A stretch of DNA of 6,423 nt from JBBKWQ01 sp037969115 (lineage in GTDB: Bacteria > Actinomycetota > Acidimicrobiia > Acidimicrobiales > Ilumatobacteraceae). The stretch spans positions 1 through 6,423 of the forward strand of contig JBBKWQ010000388.1 in the NCBI GenBank assembly GCA_037969115.1, in the 5' to 3' direction. This document shows, one piece after another, positions 1 to 5,672 of this stretch; position 1 is the stretch's first letter; the number at the start of each line of letters is the position of its first letter. Under the pieces are notes generated by a model, which searched no databases, was not told the DNA's origin, and was given only the letters and a program-made list of their open reading frames with translations. The position numbers and the translations under genes are program-made.

Positions 1-2891
1 GGGTCGAATGCGGCAGCGTCGAGGGCCGACGCCAGGAAGTCGGCGTCGGCCGGCCATTGTCGAGCGCGTTCGAGGTTCGACACCATCGGGCTGATGCCCT
101 GTTGTTCACCGACCTCGACGAAGCGGTCCTGCAACACGCCCCAACGTCCCCGGCGTCGACGTCGGCGCACGCGAGTGGCGATGCGTGCCGACAGCGCCAC
201 GAACAGGGCCACGGACGCCATCAGCGCTGCCATGACGCCATGGTCGTCGATCACGCGCCGGATGCCCTCGAGCACGTCGGCGCCGATCGTCGCAACCGTG
301 ACTTCACCGGCGAGTGGCACCGATGCCGTCGGGTCGAATGCCTGCCATCCGGTTTCGGGAAAGAACACCTCGACCCAGGCGTGTGCGTCACTGGCGCGCA
401 CCTTCCACACCCCCGAGACCTGGTCGCGTTCGCCGGCGGTGTACCCGGTTGCAAGACGCGCTGGCACACCCTGACTCCGCAACATCATCGTGAGCGTGGT
501 CGCGATCTGCTCGCAAAAGCCGCGCCGCGACGAGAACAGCAGGTCGTCGACGGCGTCGACGCCTTCCGCCGGAACCGGCGCATCGAGGTCGTATACGACG
601 TTCTGGTTCAGCCAGGACTCGTAGGCGAGAATCGTGTCGTACGTGGAACGGGTACCCATCGCCAGGGAGTTGGCGAGGTCGATGGTTTCCGAGCTGGTCG
701 ACGGGGGTAGTTCGAGGTACGGGGCCAGCGAGCGACGGCCGTTCTCCGACAATCGGTCCGCAACACGGCCCTGCGATCGCAGTGTCTGCTCGGTCACGAG
801 CGCCCGTTCTGACACCACGGTGTAGATGCTCCCCCGCGTGAGGACGACATCGCTGCGCAATGCGCCATCGGGACGTGTCCACACCGTTGCGTCGATGATG
901 ACGCGTTGCGCCTGCGAAGCGGCGAACACGACATTCGGCAAGTCGGCCTCCACGTAGTACGTCTGCACGAACTCCTCGGTCGGCACGGACGACACGCTCA
1001 CGTCACCCAACGTGGGAGGCACACCGACGTCGGGACCTTCGCGTGGTGTTCCCTGGTCGGCGTCCGCGAACCAGGTGCGACCGTCGAACTCGGCAAAGGT
1101 CTGACCTCGCCAGAAGGCCGGGGAGTCCGCCCGGACACGCATGACCACGTCGTTGCCGAGTTCGCCCCGCACCGACGTGTCGAGTGTCTGTGCAAAGCCC
1201 GGGTAGCCGCCGAGCTGACCGAACGTCGAACGGGTTCCATCGCCATCACCGGTCGCCGACCCGTCCGGCAACGCCAGGCCTCCCGGGGAGCCGACCCGCC
1301 GAATTTCGTCGATCACCGTCGGCAGCGTCAGCCGAGTCGGACCTTCCGGAATCGGAACGAAATACAACACTCCGATCACCGCGGCAGCACCGACGAGGCC
1401 TGCAACACCGCCGCGCCACGGAACGCCAGCCGCGACCCGCCCCGTCGTCGCTGAACCCGGGCCGGCCGGCCGAGACCATCCGCCGCCGACCGACACCATC
1501 GCGACCGCGAACAGGATCGTCCACACGCCCAGCCACCAACCGACGGCACCGTCGACACGGAACCCTGCGGCATAGACCACCATCACCGCCGAAAATGCGA
1601 GTTCGACGCGCAGCGCACGCCGATCGGTGCACTCGAGTCCGTGGATCAACACGAGCAGCACCAGCAACTCCGGCAGTGGCCCGCGAAGGATCGACAACAG
1701 GTTGGTGACCTCGGCCGAACTGTTCGCCGCCCAGGCGAACGCCGCCAGTGAAGCGAGGCCGAGCCCGGTACGGGCCAGCGGCGTGATCGGTTCCGCGCGC
1801 TGCGAGAATCGCCAACTCGCGGTCGCCGAGGTCAAAGAAAGCAACGCGAGGACAACTTGTGCGATCAGCCCGTACCCGAGGGCACCGGCGAGGGTCGCCA
1901 ACGATGTGACCGTCGCTCCCATCACCGCAAGTCGTGCGAACAGCGTCATCGACTGCGTCGGCTCGGGTGACGTTCCTTCTGTCGTCGAGCCGATCGGACC
2001 GTCGCTCGGCAGACTCGCCGTCCAGTCGGCGATCTCCGTCATCGAGGACAAACGCACCGGATCGCGGTCGCCGACCGCCGCGAACGTCGTGACGCCGCCC
2101 CGCAGACCAGCCTCCAGACTCGCCCGGACCCGGCCGGCTTCTGCGTCGAGATCGCGGCAGTACGGATCCGAGCGCACAACCCAGTACTCCTCGCCGCCGT
2201 CCCGCCGGTCGTGCACGACAAGCTCACCGACTCGCATCGACGAGGGCCAGTGGACGCTGTGCTCGCTGTCGCCGTCCCGCCAGAGACGAATCCCGTCGAC
2301 CTCGCCGGACACGCCGCCCGTCGGCCCGAGTTCGAGCCCGCGGTCGACACCGACATGACGTTCGATCGGCGCACGTTCCGTTCCGCGCGGAGGCGCTACC
2401 ACCATGGGGACGACGGGCACGCGTACCCGACGCTCCCACCACACGAGCCCTGGGTAGGCGGCACTTCGGAAGACCACGTCGACCGAGTCGAACACACCGT
2501 GGCGCCGGGCTGTGCCCGAGCCCGTCCATTCGAGCCCGCACACATCGCCACTCGTGAGCTCTGCACGGTCGACTTCGACCGCGAGCGTTCCGCGCACGCC
2601 GACGCGGCAACGCACGACGACGTGCACCTCGTCGCCGACCCCGAACCGTTCGGGCAGTGTGACGCCCCGTACCGCGAAACGCCGCACGGACAGCAGCCCG
2701 GCGAAAACTGCCCACACCAACGCCACCAGGCCTGCAACCAGCACGACGACCACCGACATTGCGCCGGTGAGTTGAGCGATGACGTACATCGCCGCAGCGG
2801 CGGCAGGGATCGCCCAGGCTCCGGCCGATACGCCGGCGGCGCGAATTCCTGGCCTGATCAGGCGCCGGGAGGGCGAACTCGTTCGAGACAT
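1..2891 (-). CDS. DUF58-transglutaminase (TgpA/DUF3488-like) fusion membrane protein, 3' end outside window
   Basis: One uninterrupted frame of 963 codons from ATG at 2891, running off the left edge. Residues 1-24 are basic, followed by two membrane segments (about 25-41 and 45-62). A DUF58 domain follows (about 66-300), with the family signature around W204-S218 (GD at 207-208, HW at 214-215). About seven more hydrophobic segments lie at 321-512. The TgpA-type block FWRGQTF...FDGRTWF is at 593-608. The transglutaminase core has Cys793 (GFCEQ), His837 (DAHAWVEV) and Asp853 (FDPTAS). The last membrane segment is at about 885-902, then a basic run at 907-916 and a tail like the DUF4129 region of TgpA proteins. 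Nine membrane spans before the core put the transglutaminase outside and DUF58 inside. The start overlaps the upstream moxR-like gene by 34 nt and an AGGA abuts the ATG, so the exact start is uncertain. TgpA family members act in the cell envelope; the substrate is unknown. The fusion is unusual, since these are normally separate genes. Confidence 0.9.
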   Translation of the reverse strand, partial: MSRTSSPSRRLIRPGIRAAGVSAGAWAIPAAAAAMYVIAQLTGAMSVVVVLVAGLVALVWAVFAGLLSVRRFAVRGVTLPERFGVGDEVHVVVRCRVGVRGTLAVEVDRAELTSGDVCGLEWTGSGTARRHGVFDSVDVVFRSAAYPGLVWWERRVRVPVVPMVVAPPRGTERAPIERHVGVDRGLELGPTGGVSGEVDGIRLWRDGDSEHSVHWPSSMRVGELVVHDRRDGGEEYWVVRSDPYCRDLDAEAGRVRASLEAGLRGGVTTFAAVGDRDPVRLSSMTEIADWTASLPSDGPIGSTTEGTSPEPTQSMTLFARLAVMGATVTSLATLAGALGYGLIAQVVLALLSLTSATASWRFSQRAEPITPLARTGLGLASLAAFAWAANSSAEVTNLLSILRGPLPELLVLLVLIHGLECTDRRALRVELAFSAVMVVYAAGFRVDGAVGWWLGVWTILFAVAMVSVGGGWSRPAGPGSATTGRVAAGVPWRGGVAGLVGAAAVIGVLYFVPIPEGPTRLTLPTVIDEIRRVGSPGGLALPDGSATGDGDGTRSTFGQLGGYPGFAQTLDTSVRGELGNDVVMRVRADSPAFWRGQTFAEFDGRTWFADADQGTPREGPDVGVPPTLGDVSVSSVPTEEFVQTYYVEADLPNVVFAASQAQRVIIDATVWTRPDGALRSDVVLTRGSIYTVVSERALVTEQTLRSQGRVADRLSENGRRSLAPYLELPPSTSSETIDLANSLAMGTRSTYDTILAYESWLNQNVVYDLDAPVPAEGVDAVDDLLFSSRRGFCEQIATTLTMMLRSQGVPARLATGYTAGERDQVSGVWKVRASDAHAWVEVFFPETGWQAFDPTASVPLAGEVTVATIGADVLEGIRRVIDDHGVMAALMASVALFVALSARIATRVRRRRRRGRWGVLQDRFVEVGEQQGISPMVSNLERARQWPADADFLASALDAAAFD

Positions 2892-3853
2892 TCCTGCACC
2901 ACAGAACGGCCACCGGTCGTGGATCCGTCGCCACCTGCGACGAGCACGCGGTGAGCGAGGGCCACCACGGTGAGACGAGCGATGTCGTCGGGAACGACGA
3001 ACGAGCGGCCGTTCATCGCTGCATGTGCGCGAGCCAGACCGACCAGCGCGACGCCGCCGCGAGTGGAGGCGCCGAGTCGCGCTCGTGGATGTTCACGCGT
3101 TGCGGCCAGCAGTTCTGCCACGTATCGGGCGATCTCGTCATCGACATGTACGTCGGCGACGCTGTGTCGCGCGCGAACGAGCGTGTCGAGACCGGCGACC
3201 ACTTCGACGGTGCCGAGCAGGTTGCGACCGCGCCGACCCGTGAGCACCTCGACTTCGGTTTCGATCGAGGGTCGACCCGAAGTGACGACGGCCGTGAAAC
3301 GGTCGAGCGCACCTTCACCCAAGGCGTACGTGCCCGCCATCTCGAATGGGTTCTGGGTCGCGATGAGAATGAACGGGTCGGGCAGTTTCAGTGTGTCACC
3401 GTCGACGGTGACGGTGGCTTCCTCGGCAACTTCGAGCAGCGCGGACTGTGTTCGAGGGCTCGCTCGGTTCAGCTCGTCGAACACCACGACGTTGGCGAAC
3501 ACGGGACCGGGTCGGAACCGGAACTCGAACCCATCGTGGCTCGGCACCATCGCTCCGGTGACATCACCCGGCAGCAGGTCTGGCGTTCCCTGGATGCGAT
3601 GGAACGAGCCACCGAGGGCCGCCGAAAGCGCTTGGGCCATCAACGTCTTGCCGACACCGGGAACGTCCTCGATCAGGAGATGACCGGACGCGAGCAGCGT
3701 GGCGATCGCCGTGTCGACCACGTGATCCTGGCCCGCGATCACGCGTTGGACTTCGGCCCGTAGTGCGTCCGCGAGGTGACGCACCTCGCGTACGGCCGCG
3801 TCCGAGGTCGTGACGGGTGCCGTGCCCGCGCTCGTCGAGATGTTCATCGTCAT
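2858..3853 (-). CDS. MoxR-family AAA+ ATPase
   Basis: Cytosolic AAA+ ATPase of the MoxR family, chaperone-like proteins that are typically encoded beside DUF58 and transglutaminase proteins. Counting from ATG 3853 (331 residues, normal for the family), the Walker A motif is DVPGVGKT with Lys69, Walker B is VVVFDELNR with Asp126-Glu127, sensor 1 is ATQNP with Asn168, the arginine region is LDRF with Arg185, and sensor 2 is GASTRG with Arg265. The usual LPEAQLDRF is replaced by LGEGALDRF and the usual GASPR by GASTR. The start is not settled: no candidate has a clear Shine-Dalgarno. A GTG at 3913 would add 20 acidic residues, and ATG 3847 would remove two. ATG 3853 is preferred because the extra segment is atypical for MoxR. 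It is first in a unit with the overlapping downstream fusion gene, whose DUF58 part is its likely partner (inference from family context). Confidence 0.93.
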   Translation of the reverse strand: MTMNISTSAGTAPVTTSDAAVREVRHLADALRAEVQRVIAGQDHVVDTAIATLLASGHLLIEDVPGVGKTLMAQALSAALGGSFHRIQGTPDLLPGDVTGAMVPSHDGFEFRFRPGPVFANVVVFDELNRASPRTQSALLEVAEEATVTVDGDTLKLPDPFILIATQNPFEMAGTYALGEGALDRFTAVVTSGRPSIETEVEVLTGRRGRNLLGTVEVVAGLDTLVRARHSVADVHVDDEIARYVAELLAATREHPRARLGASTRGGVALVGLARAHAAMNGRSFVVPDDIARLTVVALAHRVLVAGGDGSTTGGRSVVQECLERVRPPGA

Positions 3854-3918
3854 CGTGTCGTCATCGCCATCGCTCAAGAGATCGTCGGAAACATCGTGCC
3901 AGAACTTGAACACAAGTC

Positions 3919-3936
3919 TTCGTCGACGTCGACGAA
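3919..3936. promoter_or_regulatory. 18-bp perfect palindrome, candidate operator in divergent spacer
   Basis: TTCGTCGACGTCGACGAA is its own reverse complement and is centred between 3927 and 3928. It lies between the divergent MoxR gene and acyl-CoA synthetase gene, 45 nt before the start of the latter and 6 nt upstream of the possible GTG start of the former. The position and symmetry fit a dimeric repressor or activator site. GTCGAC is a frequent hexamer in this genome, so part of the symmetry could be compositional. No regulator gene is visible in the window. Confidence 0.4.
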
Positions 3937-3968
3937 TTGCGCAAGCTGGCCACGAATTCGCGTTCCAG

Positions 3969-3974
3969 TAACGT
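3969..3974 (+). promoter_or_regulatory. Possible -10 element (TAACGT) giving a leaderless transcript
   Basis: TAACGT matches the TANNNT pattern of actinobacterial -10 boxes. Its last base is 7 nt from the A of the ATG at 3981, the distance expected between a -10 box and the transcription start. There is no Shine-Dalgarno sequence before the ATG. Together these suggest transcription begins at or next to the start codon. No convincing -35 box is seen at the normal distance. Confidence 0.4.
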
Positions 3975-3980
3975 GTCGCG

Positions 3981-5528
3981 ATGATCGTCCATTCGAGCCC
4001 GCTGCCCGACGTCGAGATCTACGACACCACGATCACTGACCTGGTGCTGCGCCGGACGCACGAGATCCCCGACCGAGTGGCGATCATGGACGGCGAGACC
4101 GAACGGCGGTACACGTACGCCCAGCTTCGTGACCTGATCCGCCGATTCGCGGGCGGTCTCCGCGCTCGGGGTTTCGGTCCCGGCGACACGCTTGCGCTCA
4201 TGGCACCGAATGTGCCCGAGTACGCGATCGTGTTCCACGGTGTGGCCGTCGCCGGCGGCACGGTGACCACGGTGAACCCCACCTACGGCGCCGAAGAGGT
4301 CCGGTTCCAACTTCAGGACGCGGGCGCGTCGATGCTCGTCACGCTCGGAATGTTCGCCGACACCGCCCACACCGCGATCGCCGGCACGGCAATCGGCGAG
4401 ATCTACACGCTCGATGCCCATGACGGCACGATCGACGCCATGAGCCTGCTCGGCGAACCGATCGATCAGGTTTCCGTGACACCTGATGACGTGGTGGTGC
4501 TGCCGTACTCGTCGGGTACCACCGGTCTGCCCAAGGGCGTCATGCTGAGCCACCGAAACCTCGTCGCGAACATCTGCCAATGCGAACACACGCTCCAGTA
4601 CGACGCCCAGGACGAGGTCGCGCTCGCAGTGCTGCCGTTCTTCCACATCTATGGGATGCAGGTCCTGATGAACCACCTGCTCGCCGAGGGCGCCACGATC
4701 ATCACGATGGCCCGCTTCGACATGGAGGCGGCGCTCCGGCTCGTCGAGGCTCATCGCGTGACCAGGTTCTTCGCGGTACCGCCGATCGTGCTCGGTCTTG
4801 CGAAACACCCCGTCGTCGATCAGTTCGACCTGAGCAGCCTCCGCATGGTGTTCTCGGGAGCTGCCCCGCTCGGCGCAGACCTCGCCGCCGAGGCTTCCGC
4901 TCGCATCGGCTGCGAGGTCGTGCAGGGGTTCGGCATGACCGAACTCAGTCCGGTCAGCCACTGCACGACCCCAGGCGGCTTCAAACCCGGGACGGTGGGT
5001 GTGACCATCTCGAACACCCAGACCCGGATCGTCGATCTCGAGACCGGCGACGATCAGCCGATCGACGGCGCGGGCGAGGTGCTGGTGAAGGGGCCACAGG
5101 TCATGCTGGGATACCTGAACAACGACGAGGCGACGGCGGCGACGATCGACGCCGACGGATGGCTGCACACCGGTGACGTCGGGCTGATCGACGCCGACGG
5201 TCACCTCACGATCGTCGATCGTGTGAAGGAGCTCATCAAGTACAAGGGTTTCCAGGTTCCACCGGCCGAGCTCGAAGCGCTCCTGATCGCTCACCCTCAC
5301 ATCGCCGACGTCGCAGTGATCGGAGTGGCCGATACGGAGGCTGGTGAGCTGCCGAAGGCGTTCGTGGTGCCGGTCGCCGGCTCCGGACTCACCGAACACG
5401 ACGTCAAGGCCCACGTCGCCGGTCACGTGGCAAGCTACAAACACATCCGCATCGTCGAGTTCGTCGACGAGATCCCGAAATCCGCCAGCGGCAAGATCCT
5501 GCGACGACTTCTCAGGGAACGCTCATGA
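3981..5528 (+). CDS. Acyl-CoA synthetase / 4-coumarate-CoA ligase-like AMP-dependent ligase
   Basis: A complete 515-residue member of the ANL adenylating superfamily. It activates a carboxylic acid with ATP to an acyl-AMP and transfers it to CoA, in the cytoplasm. The phosphate-binding loop is YSSGTTGLPKG at 176-186, the aromatic/adenine motif GFGMTE at 316-321, GEVLVKG at 365-371, the ribose-binding GWLHTGD at 393-399 with Asp399, the hinge and CoA-side segment RVKELIKYKGFQV at 414-426, and the C-terminal PKSASGK with catalytic Lys505. All key residues are present, so it should be active. The N-terminus SPLPDVEI resembles bacterial 4CL-type proteins and supports the ATG at 3981. The acid it uses cannot be told from sequence: phenylpropanoid-type or medium/long fatty acids are both possible. 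It is divergent from the MoxR unit, and no other CoA-metabolism gene lies next to it in the window. Confidence 0.95.
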   Translation: MIVHSSPLPDVEIYDTTITDLVLRRTHEIPDRVAIMDGETERRYTYAQLRDLIRRFAGGLRARGFGPGDTLALMAPNVPEYAIVFHGVAVAGGTVTTVNPTYGAEEVRFQLQDAGASMLVTLGMFADTAHTAIAGTAIGEIYTLDAHDGTIDAMSLLGEPIDQVSVTPDDVVVLPYSSGTTGLPKGVMLSHRNLVANICQCEHTLQYDAQDEVALAVLPFFHIYGMQVLMNHLLAEGATIITMARFDMEAALRLVEAHRVTRFFAVPPIVLGLAKHPVVDQFDLSSLRMVFSGAAPLGADLAAEASARIGCEVVQGFGMTELSPVSHCTTPGGFKPGTVGVTISNTQTRIVDLETGDDQPIDGAGEVLVKGPQVMLGYLNNDEATAATIDADGWLHTGDVGLIDADGHLTIVDRVKELIKYKGFQVPPAELEALLIAHPHIADVAVIGVADTEAGELPKAFVVPVAGSGLTEHDVKAHVAGHVASYKHIRIVEFVDEIPKSASGKILRRLLRERS

Positions 5529-5568
5529 CCGACCGCTCTTGGTGACGCCCGAGCCACGAGTAGTCGAC

Positions 5569-5593
5569 ATTTCGCACAGAACGTGCGGGAAAT
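5569..5593. other. Imperfect inverted repeat, possible terminator or operator
   Basis: ATTTCGCAC at 5569-5577 can pair with GTGCG at 5583-5587 and AAAT at 5590-5593, around a 5-nt loop and with a two-G bulge. It starts 41 nt after the stop of the acyl-CoA synthetase gene, where a terminator would be expected. No T-run follows, so this is not a classic intrinsic terminator. It could also be a protein-binding site upstream of the next promoter. Confidence 0.3.
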
Positions 5594-5614
5594 CTGACGC
5601 TCTCCGCAAGATGA

Positions 5615-5646
5615 TTGACATTTGATCAAGCGAAGTCGACTAACGT
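5615..5646 (+). promoter_or_regulatory. Candidate promoter for the secreted protein gene
   Basis: TTGACA at 5615-5620 is a perfect -35 consensus. TAACGT at 5641-5646 matches TANNNT and is the same hexamer found before the acyl-CoA synthetase. The gap is 20 nt, longer than the usual 16-18, so either the pairing or one of the boxes may be wrong. The likely start around 5653 would leave a leader of about 20 nt containing the ribosome binding site. Confidence 0.4.
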
Positions 5647-5657
5647 CACCGGGGATC

Positions 5658-5666
5658 AAGGAGGAG
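5658..5666 (+). promoter_or_regulatory. Strong Shine-Dalgarno sequence
   Basis: AAGGAGGAG lies 6 nt before the ATG at 5673. It is the clearest ribosome binding site in the window and fixes the start of the secreted protein gene. Confidence 0.85.
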
Positions 5667-5672
5667 TACGCG

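Larger units (their letters stand above)
5529..5672. other. Intergenic spacer with hairpin, promoter-like boxes and RBS
   Basis: These 144 nt separate the acyl-CoA synthetase from the secreted protein. No gene is supported. An ATGA overlap at 5525 opens only a six-codon frame. The spacer holds an imperfect hairpin, a TTGACA/TAACGT pair and a strong Shine-Dalgarno, so the downstream gene probably has its own promoter. Confidence 0.6.

Noticed and set aside
57..710. Plus-strand frame of 217 codons at the left end
   Set aside because: It is the shadow of the transglutaminase catalytic domain, which has its full Cys-His-Asp triad on the other strand.
1246..1815. Minus-strand frame of 189 codons that might be a separate gene
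   Set aside because: It is out of frame with the continuous DUF58-transglutaminase reading, which carries the conserved motifs through this region.
3861..5444. Open frame of 527 codons on the minus strand opposite the acyl-CoA synthetase
   Set aside because: It mirrors a gene with all ANL motifs, is rich in His/Asp/Arg as expected for an antisense shadow in GC-rich DNA, and shows no recognisable domain.
5525..5545. Six-codon frame starting in an ATGA overlap with the acyl-CoA synthetase stop
   Set aside because: It is too short and has no ribosome binding site or supporting context.
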